From contig NZ_JAFIEU010000013.1 of NCBI RefSeq assembly GCF_020832325.1, positions 62,001 to 126,000 of the forward strand: DNA of 64,000 bases, read 5' to 3'. The translations under genes were made by a program, and so were the position numbers. Source of the DNA: Lunatimonas sp. (lineage in GTDB: Bacteria > Bacteroidota > Bacteroidia > Cytophagales > Cyclobacteriaceae). This document shows positions 25,590 through 34,521 of the stretch, in pieces (position 1 is the first letter of the stretch; every line of letters starts with the position of its first letter). The notes beneath the pieces are model-generated. The model saw only the letters and a list, made by a program, of their open reading frames with translations. It was not told the DNA's origin and searched no databases.

Positions 25590-28500
25590 TCAGCGGTCCA
25601 CTTCCAATAGCTTTTTCACCAACTGTGTTTCTCGATTTTCATTTACAGTTTGTCCTTCAATTCTTCCCGAAAGTATTCCGAGGGTTTCCACAGCTTTTTG
25701 ATTGGAGGAGTTCCTTACTTCTTCCCAGATGTGGTCCGCTTCTTGTTGGCGGTTTAGGCGTTCCAGAGCTCGTATCACTAGGGCGGTTTGAGGCCGAAGC
25801 AAGCGTCTAGGTTGATCGGTATGTGCTTCCTCAATGACCTGTTCCAATCGCTCGCGGTAGGCTTTCTGCTTACCACCCGCTTTGGCAATCAGGGCAAAAA
25901 GGTAGTTTTGTAGGGTTTCGTCGGTTTGAAACGGCTTGCCTACTCCCAGGTTTTCCGGCCAATCCAAGGATTTAGTTACTTTGGCGGTTGCGTCTCGTAA
26001 TCGTTTGTTTTCCAGGTCTAGAAGCGCAGCGTTTAGGTAGACGTTTTCAAATATCACCCGTCCTTCACCTGCGCCCTCATAGGGAAGCACGTGAATGGTT
26101 TCCAGCCCCTTCATGGCTTTATCAAACTCGCCCAGGTTGGTCCATGCCCGTATCAGGTCCAGTTCCAGCATGTAATTACCGGGAAACGCAGCCACGGCAC
26201 GCTCCAATAGTTCGCGTTGTTGGGTATGGTCTCCATTGGATTCGTGGACCTTTGCTAAATGAAAATGGCTGCGCCATTGTTCCGGATCCATTTTCAGTGC
26301 CGTTTGCAAATCTTCTATTGGATTATACCCAGCTTCCTCTTTTAGAAGAGCAGCCCGGTTTAGGTAAAAAGTTGCCTCATCTGGATCGCTGCCTAGCTGG
26401 GTAAGCAGTTGCACTGCCGCTGAGTCGCGACCCAGTGCCATGCCATTCAGGGCCAGGTAGTAGGTAGTTTTCCAGTGTGGTTTTTGATCGGTTGCCCATT
26501 GAAGCATTTTAAAGGTTTCCTTTCGGAAGGGGAAGACAAAGTCAATGGGTTTGGTTAGAAAAGCATTCAGGTGGCTATTGTTACCTTGATCCAAATAGGC
26601 CAGCCAAAGGTGTACCAGGGAATGGGTGGGGGAGGCTTTCAGCACGGCGATTGCATCGTTGATTTGCCCGTATTTGAGGTAGACCGAGGCGATTTCCAAG
26701 TAGGTCTGGAAGGGAAACTCGTTCCGTATGCCCGTGTCAAAAGTGCTCAGGTTCATTTTGGGTGTTTTCAGCAGATACTGTTCAAATCTGCCAACGTGGT
26801 TAAGCGGGTCTATCTCCAGTAATTTTTCTAGCCAATGGGAAGCTTGTTCCGGTTTGTCCTGCAAACGGGATACAACGGCAAGTAGTTGGTAGGCCATCAC
26901 TTGGTGTCTGTCGTAGTCCAAGGCCCTGCTGGCGTAGGTTTGTACCTTTTCAAGGTCTCCCTGGGCCACATATATTTCCGCCATAGCCGTATAGGCACCG
27001 GAGCGAAACTCCATGGAACGGGCGGCCCATCCATAGGCCTCTAAAGCGTCCACCGACTGCCCTTTTTCCCGGTAAATACTTCCCGCCACAAAGTTTGCTT
27101 GAGGATCATAGAAGTCTGTCGAAAGTGCCAGGAGAATATGCGAAAGCGCCTTGGAGTGGTTGGCGTACCGGAATTCCAACTCTGCCAAGTCGATTCGGGC
27201 ACGTTGGTGACCGGGATCTAGAGAAAGACAGGCTTCGTAGTGCTTTCGGGCATCCCGGTAGTTGCGGCTGTTGTATTCCTGCCTGCCTTGGTAATAGAGA
27301 TCGTCTGCCTCGGACAACGTAGGTGCAAGTTCCGCACCGAAGGGACGGCTGAGGCGGTTTGGATCCGATGCGTACCATTGATATAGGATTTTATTTTCAA
27401 GTCTGATTTCCAACTTTTCCATGTCCCCTTTGGAGGTTAATGTATGCTTGATTACGTCCATAGGGCGCGCATTTAAGGGAAGAGATCCTTTGTGCTGCCC
27501 GTCTATCCAGAATTGCATTTCGCCTTCCAAAGCCTGAAAAGGATTGAAGTGGACGTTGATTTGGCCGTTCTCTTGTTGTACGAAAAAAACACCGTATGCC
27601 GATACGTCACTGATACCGCCGATTGCCTTCACAGGAAACCAGTAATCGGTCCATCGGTCTAGGCTATAGGGGGTAAAACCCGCCTTGCTTAGTGGTGTAG
27701 GGGTATTTCGGGAGGGAGAAAACTGGTTTAGCATACGACCCGCCTGAAATTCCATGTATTGACCGTCTTCATCAGTTAGAAGGTCTTCCCAAATTCCTCC
27801 GGAACGTGACAGGGCCCAAAGCCAAAGTTTTTTGCCGGGCATTTCTTCGTAGCTGGAAAAATGACCAAAGCCTACTCCCTTTTGGTGAAAGTAACCGCCG
27901 AAGTAGTTCTGGAAGGAACCCGCCATATGGTGTGATTTGCTGGAACCAAAATTATTTTCTTTGTATAGAGCGGTATTCCTACCTTCCTGCATGGGCCAGT
28001 CCATCAGACTGCCACTGTGCTGTAACGCAATATGGCCTGGATAGAAAAACTCTTGGTCGTCACCCACGTGGGCGGCAGCGGTCATCCAATTGTAATAGGG
28101 TTGACGTAAGGGTTCCGGGTTGTACCATAGGCCCTCGGTTTCGAAATATGCTTTATCTTTTGGTAGGTTTATTTTTACCCTCCATTGGGTGCGTGAGGGT
28201 AGGTCCATGGTTCCCACCACACAAGTCACGCTGCCGTCGGCATTTTCAAAACAGGTATAATCTACAGGTGAAGCCGTGCTAGGCGCGTGTCCGATAATTC
28301 CGAAGTTGAATTCAATTCCTCCCGAAGTCCATGGTCCCCGCATGGCGATGTTACGGAATTTAACCACCCCGTTTTCATAGATAAAATCAAAGCCGGTAGA
28401 CTTTTCCCTTGCACCCCAAACCCGTCCGCCAATTTCAGGCAGAATGCTTATGCTGAGGTAATCGTTTTCCATCCGGATTACTTGCCACTCCTTTTCCACA

Positions 28501-28763
28501 GGGTCCACGCTGTATCCTTCAAACCGATGGTAGGGGTAGATATCGGACTTGTAGGCAAAAGCTGGAATGGGAGTTGGATCTCCAAAAGGGTAGGTTTTGA
28601 ATGTCTCTTTGCCTTCGGATACCGTTGCCTGTTGCCCTAGTCCAACCTGGGAAAAGAGTATAAGCGCCATCCCGAAAAGGAAAAGCGTAGCTTTTGGTTG
28701 TGCCTTCAAGTTGTATGTGTTTTGGGTGAGGGAATCAACTTCTGTTTGGTAAATATAACCCAT
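25590..28763 (-). CDS. Exported DUF5107 protein with TPR array
   Basis: 1057 residues. A membrane/signal segment lies at about residues 25-43 (ATLFLFGMALILFSQVGLG). The N-terminal half (50-430) is a DUF5107 beta-sandwich: ISILPEIGGRVWGAREKSTG, RGPWTSGGIEFNFGIIGH and QNGQINVHFN. This fold resembles galactose mutarotase and lyase-associated domains, so sugar binding is likely. The C-terminal half is helical repeats of TPR type (for example ARIDLAELEFRYANHSKALS and EAYGWAARSMEFRSGAYTAM). The long n-region before the hydrophobic core makes the start uncertain. Its role is probably in polysaccharide handling; not known precisely. Confidence 0.75.
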   Translation of the reverse strand: MGYIYQTEVDSLTQNTYNLKAQPKATLFLFGMALILFSQVGLGQQATVSEGKETFKTYPFGDPTPIPAFAYKSDIYPYHRFEGYSVDPVEKEWQVIRMENDYLSISILPEIGGRVWGAREKSTGFDFIYENGVVKFRNIAMRGPWTSGGIEFNFGIIGHAPSTASPVDYTCFENADGSVTCVVGTMDLPSRTQWRVKINLPKDKAYFETEGLWYNPEPLRQPYYNWMTAAAHVGDDQEFFYPGHIALQHSGSLMDWPMQEGRNTALYKENNFGSSKSHHMAGSFQNYFGGYFHQKGVGFGHFSSYEEMPGKKLWLWALSRSGGIWEDLLTDEDGQYMEFQAGRMLNQFSPSRNTPTPLSKAGFTPYSLDRWTDYWFPVKAIGGISDVSAYGVFFVQQENGQINVHFNPFQALEGEMQFWIDGQHKGSLPLNARPMDVIKHTLTSKGDMEKLEIRLENKILYQWYASDPNRLSRPFGAELAPTLSEADDLYYQGRQEYNSRNYRDARKHYEACLSLDPGHQRARIDLAELEFRYANHSKALSHILLALSTDFYDPQANFVAGSIYREKGQSVDALEAYGWAARSMEFRSGAYTAMAEIYVAQGDLEKVQTYASRALDYDRHQVMAYQLLAVVSRLQDKPEQASHWLEKLLEIDPLNHVGRFEQYLLKTPKMNLSTFDTGIRNEFPFQTYLEIASVYLKYGQINDAIAVLKASPTHSLVHLWLAYLDQGNNSHLNAFLTKPIDFVFPFRKETFKMLQWATDQKPHWKTTYYLALNGMALGRDSAAVQLLTQLGSDPDEATFYLNRAALLKEEAGYNPIEDLQTALKMDPEQWRSHFHLAKVHESNGDHTQQRELLERAVAAFPGNYMLELDLIRAWTNLGEFDKAMKGLETIHVLPYEGAGEGRVIFENVYLNAALLDLENKRLRDATAKVTKSLDWPENLGVGKPFQTDETLQNYLFALIAKAGGKQKAYRERLEQVIEEAHTDQPRRLLRPQTALVIRALERLNRQQEADHIWEEVRNSSNQKAVETLGILSGRIEGQTVNENRETQLVKKLLEVDR

Positions 28764-28801
28764 TTGCCGATATTTTACGCAACCAAGTATCAGAGGGCAA
28801 G

Positions 28802-28838
28802 TAAAAAAATGGCCGTAGGGAGCGGCTGCGCCCTACGG
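28802..28838 (-). terminator. Terminator of the arginine operon
   Basis: Perfect 8-bp GC-rich stem ccgtaggg (28813-28820) / ccctacgg (28831-28838). On the minus strand it is followed by CCA and seven T. It lies 26 bases after the argH stop. Confidence 0.85.
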
Positions 28839-28863
28839 ATGCTGTTCGTGTAACGGAGGTCGA

Positions 28864-30195
28864 CTACTTCAGCAGTGCGCTCTGAGATCGGTCTATTTCT
28901 TCAAAATTGAACGAACGGAGCGCGCCCTGCATCTTGGCGCGAATCTGATCCAAGCAAAGGTTGCCAATGCTTCCCTCATGCGTGTGGTTTACTTCCGTGG
29001 CCGGATCAAATTTGCCGGCTTCAATGTCCAGCCCTACTTTTCTGTAGGCGTCCCGAAAGGGCATCCCCTCCAGAACCAGCTTGTTTACCTCCTCCACACT
29101 AAACAGGTAAGCGTAAAAGGGATCCTTGAGAAGGTCCTTTTTCACACGGATATGCTCCAGCATAAAAACGGCCATATCCAGACAATCTACTAGGGTTTCT
29201 AGATCCGGAAATACGGTTTCTTTCAGCAGTTGAAGATCCCGGTGGTACCCGGTGGTCATATTGGTAAGCTGCATCATCACGGCTTGTGGGCTCGACTGCA
29301 ATTGATTGGTTTTTGCCCGTAGTAGCTCAAATACATCCGGGTTTTTTTTATGAGGCATGATACTGGATCCTGTGGTGAGTTCGTCCGGAAATCCGACGAA
29401 GCCAAAATGGGGATTCATGAACTGGATGATATCCGACGAGAGTTTGTTGAGGGTTCCGGCTATAGCAGCTACCGCAAAAGCAATAAATTTCTCTGTCTTG
29501 CCCCGGCTATTTTGGGCATTGATTACGTTGTAGTGCAGGTCAGCGAATCCAAGCAACTGAGTGGTAAGGGTTCGATTTAAGGGAAATGAAGATCCGTACC
29601 CTGCGGCAGAACCTAAAGGATTTTGGTTTACCAACGAAAAAGCCGCATTCCAGAGTTGTATATCTTCCACCAGTGACTCAGCCAACCCACTAAACCACAG
29701 ACCAAATGACGAAGGCATGGCCAGTTGAGTATGGGTATAGCCAGGCATCAAGTCATCGCGATGTTTGTCAGCCAATGTCATCAGACAATTGAATAAACCT
29801 TCGGTGCGCTCCAAGATTTCGCGGATTCGGTGACGGTAGTACAGTTTGAGATCTACCAAGACCTGATCGTTTCTAGATCTTCCGCTGTGCAGTTTTTTTC
29901 CTACGTCCCCATACCGATGGGTCAGGAGGAATTCCACCTGACTGTGTACGTCTTCCACCCCTTCGTCGATACGGAAGGTTCCAGCTTCAATTTCCTGCCA
30001 GATTTCTTGTAGACCTTTTTGCAGTGTTTTCAGTTCCTCCGCCGTTAGCAATCCGATGCTTTCCAACATCTCGGCATGTGCCAGTGATCCCAAAACGTCA
30101 AATGGAGCCAACAGAATATCAAATTCAGGGTCACGTCCTATGGTAAACCGTTCTACTTCTTTTTTACTAGAGGTGTTTTTTTGCCAGAGTTTCAT
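28864..30195 (-). CDS. argH: Argininosuccinate lyase
   Basis: 443 residues, family length. The signature GSSIMPHKKNPDVFELL carries the catalytic serine loop of the fumarase/aspartase superfamily; HSGRSRNDQV (residues near 105) and TPLSKAG-like stretches replaced by HTQLAMPSSFGLW are also typical. It splits argininosuccinate into arginine and fumarate, the last step of arginine synthesis, in the cytoplasm. Last gene of the operon, 105 bases after argE', ended by a strong terminator. The gap before it contains TGCCGGTAGGCAGG, a string also present (reverse strand) in repeat copy 4. Confidence 0.95.
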   Translation of the reverse strand: MKLWQKNTSSKKEVERFTIGRDPEFDILLAPFDVLGSLAHAEMLESIGLLTAEELKTLQKGLQEIWQEIEAGTFRIDEGVEDVHSQVEFLLTHRYGDVGKKLHSGRSRNDQVLVDLKLYYRHRIREILERTEGLFNCLMTLADKHRDDLMPGYTHTQLAMPSSFGLWFSGLAESLVEDIQLWNAAFSLVNQNPLGSAAGYGSSFPLNRTLTTQLLGFADLHYNVINAQNSRGKTEKFIAFAVAAIAGTLNKLSSDIIQFMNPHFGFVGFPDELTTGSSIMPHKKNPDVFELLRAKTNQLQSSPQAVMMQLTNMTTGYHRDLQLLKETVFPDLETLVDCLDMAVFMLEHIRVKKDLLKDPFYAYLFSVEEVNKLVLEGMPFRDAYRKVGLDIEAGKFDPATEVNHTHEGSIGNLCLDQIRAKMQGALRSFNFEEIDRSQSALLK

Positions 30196-30300
30196 CCGTC
30201 TATTGTTTTTTTATTGGCCAGAGTGCCGGTAGGCAGGCTCGGTTTCAGGTGAATGGGTTCGTAGATAAGCGATTGGTTACTTGCTCTTTAGGGTGTTGGT

Positions 30301-31434
30301 TTATACGGTACGCATATAAACGTTCAGTAGCTCAACATACAAATCGATTCCTTTTTCTATTTCATCCAAATAGATGAATTCATCCGGTGTATGGGATCGG
30401 GCAGAGTCCCCAGGTCCGATTTTTACAGAAGGGTAGGGAATCAGCGCTTGATCAGAAAGGGTAGGGCTTCCGTATTTGGAAATCCCCATTTCATCGGCCA
30501 CTTGGATAATTCGATGAGCTGGGTCAATATGCGAGGAGTTTAGTCTCAGTGATCTTGGCTCCAGTTTTGCGCCCAGTGCAGCTTTCAGCTCAGTCAATAC
30601 TTCCTGCAAGGTATATGCATCCGTTACCCGAACATCGAGGGTATAGGTACAGGTGTCAGGCACCACATTGTGCTGTGAGCCAGCCTGTATGACGGTAGCG
30701 GTGACTTTGGTATTTCCAAGATAAGGAGATACCCGTTCGAAACGGTAATCACGAATCTTCAACAGATCGTCCAAAGCGAGGTAGAGCGCATTGATGCCTT
30801 CCTCTCGCGCGGCATGTCCTGCTTTTCCTGTCACGGTAGCATCAATCACCACCAATCCTTTTTCTGCAACCGCCATCTGCAACAGGGTGGGCTCTCCCAC
30901 AATCGCCAGTTCAAGTGTTGGAAGTGCCGGAATTAGTCGTTCCATGCCGTTTTTCCCACTGATTTCCTCTTCAGCAGTGGCTGCAAAGATCAAGTTATAA
31001 GGGAGGGATCGTTCGTAAAAATGAACAAATGCCGCCATGAGACTGACCAGACAGCCGCCAGCATCGTTGCTGCCCAGGCCATACAGCTTGCCCTCCGATA
31101 CCTCTGCTTTAAAGGGATCACGGGTATATCCCTGATTGGGTCTTACGGTATCGTGATGTGAATTAAGCAGCAAGCAGGGAAGAGTGGGATCAAACTGCTT
31201 ATTTTTGGCCCAAACGTTGTTTTCCAACCGATGCCAAGTAATTTGCTTGCTGTCCAGATAGTTTGATATCAGATCAGCGGTATTTGCCTCTTCGCGGCTA
31301 AATGAGGGCGTTTCTATCAGCTGCTTGAGTAGGGAAATGGCTTCGGTTTTGAGGGTGTCCAAGGTCTCTAAAGGTTCGTTTTCAGTGGGTTTAATACAGA
31401 TCGTATTTTTGGCTTCGGATAATTGTACCGGCAT
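30301..31434 (-). CDS. M20 family N-acylcitrulline/N-acylornithine deacylase
   Basis: 377 residues from ATG 31434, which overlaps argB by 44 bases; a later TTG near 31365 would remove the overlap and is a real alternative. Zinc-site motifs: LNSHHDTVRP, GSNDAGGCL, and AATAEEEISGKNG with the catalytic Glu pair; GEPTLLQMAVAEKG follows. It removes the acyl group late in the pathway. Because the carbamoyltransferase here acts on N-acylornithine, the expected substrate is N-acylcitrulline (acetyl or succinyl), not acetylornithine. It lies between argB and argH in the operon. Confidence 0.8.
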   Translation of the reverse strand: MPVQLSEAKNTICIKPTENEPLETLDTLKTEAISLLKQLIETPSFSREEANTADLISNYLDSKQITWHRLENNVWAKNKQFDPTLPCLLLNSHHDTVRPNQGYTRDPFKAEVSEGKLYGLGSNDAGGCLVSLMAAFVHFYERSLPYNLIFAATAEEEISGKNGMERLIPALPTLELAIVGEPTLLQMAVAEKGLVVIDATVTGKAGHAAREEGINALYLALDDLLKIRDYRFERVSPYLGNTKVTATVIQAGSQHNVVPDTCTYTLDVRVTDAYTLQEVLTELKAALGAKLEPRSLRLNSSHIDPAHRIIQVADEMGISKYGSPTLSDQALIPYPSVKIGPGDSARSHTPDEFIYLDEIEKGIDLYVELLNVYMRTV

Positions 31435-32191
31435 TTTTACCTTTGGCAGCAAGCTGTAGGTTTTCCGGCAGGCCCATCCACACATTGGCAACCCCCTGAT
31501 GCAGGGCAGCAAAGGCATTTTCCAATTTTGGGATCATGCCGCTGTGGATGACGTTTTCCCGCTGCAGTTCTTCGTAAATGTCTTCGTTGATGAGCGGAAT
31601 CAAGCTGTCTTCTTTCTTTTCGTCCATCAACACTCCGGCACGGTCAAAACAAAAATACAGGTTTACCGTGTGGTTTTTGGCCAGCGAGGTAGCAATGCTG
31701 GAAGCAATGGTGTCTGCATTGGTGTTTAACAGTTGGCCTTTCTTGTCGTGGGTAATGGCGCAAATGACCGGTGCAACCTTTTGTTCCGTGAGTGCAGTGA
31801 GCAAGTGGGTGTTCACTTCCACCACATCACCCACAAATCCATAGTCGACTTTACCGACAGGCCGCTTGACAGACCGTATCACATTGCCATCTGCACCGGT
31901 CATACCGATTGCGTTTTGCCCGTAGGCTTGCAGTTGGGCCACTAGTTGTTTGTTGATCAGGCCAGCATATACCATCGTGACCACCTCCAGGGTTTTTTCG
32001 TCGGTGATGCGGCGGCCTTCTACCATTTGGGGTGTGATACCAAGTGACTTGCCGATTCGGGAAGCCAATACACCGCCGCCGTGTACCAGTATTTTATATC
32101 CGGGAAAGCCGGCAAAGGCCTTTAGGAATTCGATGGCTTTTTCGGGGTGGTCAATGACGTTGCCCCCGATTTTGATAACACTGATTTCCAT
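31391..32191 (-). CDS. argB: N-acylglutamate kinase (acetylglutamate kinase)
   Basis: 266 residues. Amino-acid kinase fold: VIKIGGNVIDHPEKA (Lys near the N-terminus), VHGGGVLASRIGKSLG, EGRRITDEKTLEVV, and the nucleotide-site NTNADTIASSIA. It phosphorylates N-acetyl- or N-succinylglutamate, step two of the pathway. It starts 14 bases after argF' and overlaps the deacylase gene. Confidence 0.92.
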   Translation of the reverse strand: MEISVIKIGGNVIDHPEKAIEFLKAFAGFPGYKILVHGGGVLASRIGKSLGITPQMVEGRRITDEKTLEVVTMVYAGLINKQLVAQLQAYGQNAIGMTGADGNVIRSVKRPVGKVDYGFVGDVVEVNTHLLTALTEQKVAPVICAITHDKKGQLLNTNADTIASSIATSLAKNHTVNLYFCFDRAGVLMDEKKEDSLIPLINEDIYEELQRENVIHSGMIPKLENAFAALHQGVANVWMGLPENLQLAAKGKNAGTIIRSQKYDLY

Positions 32192-32205
32192 GGCGCTTGT
32201 TTGGG

Positions 32206-33150
32206 TTAGGATATGATGCGGTTCAACACGGCCTGTGCCGCATAAATCCGGTTAGTTGCTTGTTCCTGCACAAGACTTCGTGGACTATCGAGAATTTCGT
32301 CCGATAGCTCCAAGTTCCTCCTTACTGGCAGGCAGTGCATTACCTTGGCGTGTGGACTATTTTTAAGTTTTTCTTCAGTGAGGAGCCAAGGCTGGTCCAC
32401 ATGGATGATTTTGCCGTATTCGTGAAAGGCACTCCAGTTCTTTACATACACAAAGTCCGCATCTGCCAGCGCTTCGTCCTGGTCGTGGGTGATGTGAGCT
32501 CCCCTGGTAAACCGCTCATCCAGCTCATAGCCCTCGGGATGCGCAATGGTAAGATCGTGCCCGCATCCGAGCGACCATTCGGCAAAGGAATTGGCTACGG
32601 CATGGGGGATGGCTTTGATGTGGGGTGCCCAAGTAAGAACTACCTTGGGTTTCGGCTTTTTCGGCAGGTGCTCCTGTATGGTTACCATATCCGCCAGGCT
32701 CTGAAGAGGATGTCTTATGGCACTTTCTAGGCTCACCACGGGGAGCTTTGCGTATTTGATAAACTGTTTAAGTGTAAAATCATCCGAATCTTCCCCTTTG
32801 TTGGTGAGAGAGGGGAATGCGCGAATGGCCAGCATGTCAAAGTAACTACCCAAAACAGCGGCGGCATCCTTGATATGCTCTACAGTGTTTTTATTCATCA
32901 AAGCGCCGTCCTGCATCTCAAGTGCCCAACTTTCTTTATCCATGTTCAGGACAATGCTTTCAATGCCTAGGTTGGAGGCTGCGATTTGGGTGCTGACGCG
33001 GGTTCGTAAACTGGGGTTTAAAAAAATCAAACCCAAACGCTTACCCTGTCCCATGGCTTGATTGATTCTCGGGTTTTCTTTGAATTTCAGCGCTTGCTCA
33101 ATAAGTGCTTTGGCGGTGGTTTGATCTTCAAATTGTGTAAAATGCTTCAT
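32206..33150 (-). CDS. argF': N-acylornithine carbamoyltransferase, SOTCase-like
   Basis: 314 residues. The carbamoyl-phosphate motif reads FLNPSLRTRVSTQ in place of the STRTR of ordinary ornithine carbamoyltransferases; HPLQSLADMVTIQEHL follows, and HCLPVRRNLELSDEILDSP is the C-terminal ligand loop typical of N-acetyl/N-succinylornithine transcarbamylases. It therefore carbamoylates an acylated ornithine and the pathway stays acylated until the deacylase. The SLRTRxSTQ form is most like the Bacteroides succinylornithine enzyme, but I cannot settle acetyl versus succinyl by eye. Gene order argD-argF'-argB with 14-17 base gaps. Confidence 0.88.
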   Translation of the reverse strand: MKHFTQFEDQTTAKALIEQALKFKENPRINQAMGQGKRLGLIFLNPSLRTRVSTQIAASNLGIESIVLNMDKESWALEMQDGALMNKNTVEHIKDAAAVLGSYFDMLAIRAFPSLTNKGEDSDDFTLKQFIKYAKLPVVSLESAIRHPLQSLADMVTIQEHLPKKPKPKVVLTWAPHIKAIPHAVANSFAEWSLGCGHDLTIAHPEGYELDERFTRGAHITHDQDEALADADFVYVKNWSAFHEYGKIIHVDQPWLLTEEKLKNSPHAKVMHCLPVRRNLELSDEILDSPRSLVQEQATNRIYAAQAVLNRIIS

Positions 33151-33167
33151 TTGCTCTGGTTTCTTGG

Positions 33168-34310
33168 TCAGGCTTCGGTTAAGGTTAAAACGGTTTGTAA
33201 ACTTTCTAGGAATAAATGTAACGCTTCTCGCTCAATAGATAAAGGTGGAAGCAGTCTTATCGTGTTTTTTCCTGCGGAGCTGCCGGTGAATATCCGGAAT
33301 TTATGTACCAAGTCGCTTCTCACCGGACCGGCTTCGCGATCCAGATCCAGTCCGATCATCAGGCCTTTGCCACGGACATCTGTGATTCCTTCCTGTGATT
33401 TCAGTTGACTCATCAACCAATCTCCCTGAAGCGAGGCATTTTCCATTAGGTTTTCTGATTCGATAACTTCCAAAACGGACAGACCAGCGGCACAGGACAG
33501 GTGGTTCCCTCCGAAGGTGGTTCCTAACAGGCCATAGGAGGCCTTGATTTCGGGGTGTATCAATACCCCGCCAATGGGAAATCCGTTTCCCATTCCCTTC
33601 GCCACCGTGATTAGGTCGGGTTGTAGGCCCTCCACCCATTGGTGTGCAAAGAATTTTCCGGTTCTCCCGAATCCCGATTGCACTTCATCGAGGATCAGCT
33701 TGGCCTGGTAGCGCTTGGCCAGATTGCTCAATTCCGAGACAAATGTGCCCTCTGGTACCCGAATGCCATTCACGCCCTGTATGCCTTCGATGATGATTCC
33801 GGCGATTTGGCCCCGCTGTAATGCCATTTCTACCCCTTCCAGATCGCCAAAGCTTAAAAAGTGTACCTTGTGGTGACTGTTAAAGGGCGCGACGATTTTG
33901 GGATTGTCTGTAATGGCAACCACACCGGAAGTACGGCCATGAAAGGCGCCTTTGAACGCGATAAATGTATCCTTTCCCGTTTCAAAAGAAGCCAACTTCA
34001 ACGCATTCTCGTTTGCTTCCGCACCGGAGTTGCAAAGAAACAGTTCGTACTCTGCATAGCCTGAAAGCCTGCCGAGTTTTTCGGCATATTCTTTCTGAAT
34101 GGGGATTTTTACCGAATTGGAGTAAAAGGCGATGTCATTTAACTGCTCGGTGATGCGCTTCACGTAGTGGGGATGCGTATGACCAATGGAAATCACCGCA
34201 TGACCACCGTACAGATCCAAATATTGATTTCCTGCTTCATCCCATATGGTCGCTCCTAATGCTCTGGTCGGAGTAACGTCAATTAAAGGGTAAACGTCAA
34301 ATAGTTTCAT
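33168..34310 (-). CDS. argD: N-acylornithine aminotransferase
   Basis: 380 residues. Class III PLP aminotransferase: LFLCNSGAEANENALKLA, AFHGRTSGVVAIT, LILDEVQSGFGRTGKFF and TVAKGMGNGFPIGG, in which the lysine of TVAKG forms the PLP Schiff base. It converts N-acylglutamate semialdehyde to N-acylornithine. Its start codon touches repeat copy 2, and its 5' leader of about 40 bases is identical to that of the unrelated sugar dehydrogenase at 14.1 kb. A 211-base gap with two repeats separates it from argC, the only large gap in the first half of the operon. Confidence 0.92.
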   Translation of the reverse strand: MKLFDVYPLIDVTPTRALGATIWDEAGNQYLDLYGGHAVISIGHTHPHYVKRITEQLNDIAFYSNSVKIPIQKEYAEKLGRLSGYAEYELFLCNSGAEANENALKLASFETGKDTFIAFKGAFHGRTSGVVAITDNPKIVAPFNSHHKVHFLSFGDLEGVEMALQRGQIAGIIIEGIQGVNGIRVPEGTFVSELSNLAKRYQAKLILDEVQSGFGRTGKFFAHQWVEGLQPDLITVAKGMGNGFPIGGVLIHPEIKASYGLLGTTFGGNHLSCAAGLSVLEVIESENLMENASLQGDWLMSQLKSQEGITDVRGKGLMIGLDLDREAGPVRSDLVHKFRIFTGSSAGKNTIRLLPPLSIEREALHLFLESLQTVLTLTEA

Positions 34311-34427
34311 CTGTTTATTTTTTGTTTTTCAAAGGTCAGATGGAATCTCGCATGTTTGCCCCGATAGCCATCGGGGCATTCCAGTGTGTGACGGCTAGGT
34401 CATGCTCGATTTCATGTGTCTATAATT
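34311..34427 (-). repeat. Dispersed inverted-repeat element, copy 2
   Basis: Core 34337-34418 has ends cagatggaatc and gatttcatgtg and contains a perfect internal hairpin tgccccgat-agcc-atcggggca. It directly abuts the argD start codon and is followed head-to-tail by copy 3. Confidence 0.75.
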
Positions 34428-34521
34428 GTTTTTCAGCGGTCAAATGGAATCCCTGCCTACCCCGATAGCCATCGGGGCATCCCAGTGTATGACGACTACG
34501 TCATGCTCGATTTTATATCTC
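34428..34521 (-). repeat. Dispersed inverted-repeat element, copy 3
   Basis: Core 34441-34519 has ends caaatggaatc and gattttatatc, the inner hairpin ccccgat-agcc-atcgggg, and the shared cat gctcgat block. It ends one base before the argC stop codon. Copies 2 and 3 are in tandem, same orientation. Confidence 0.75.
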
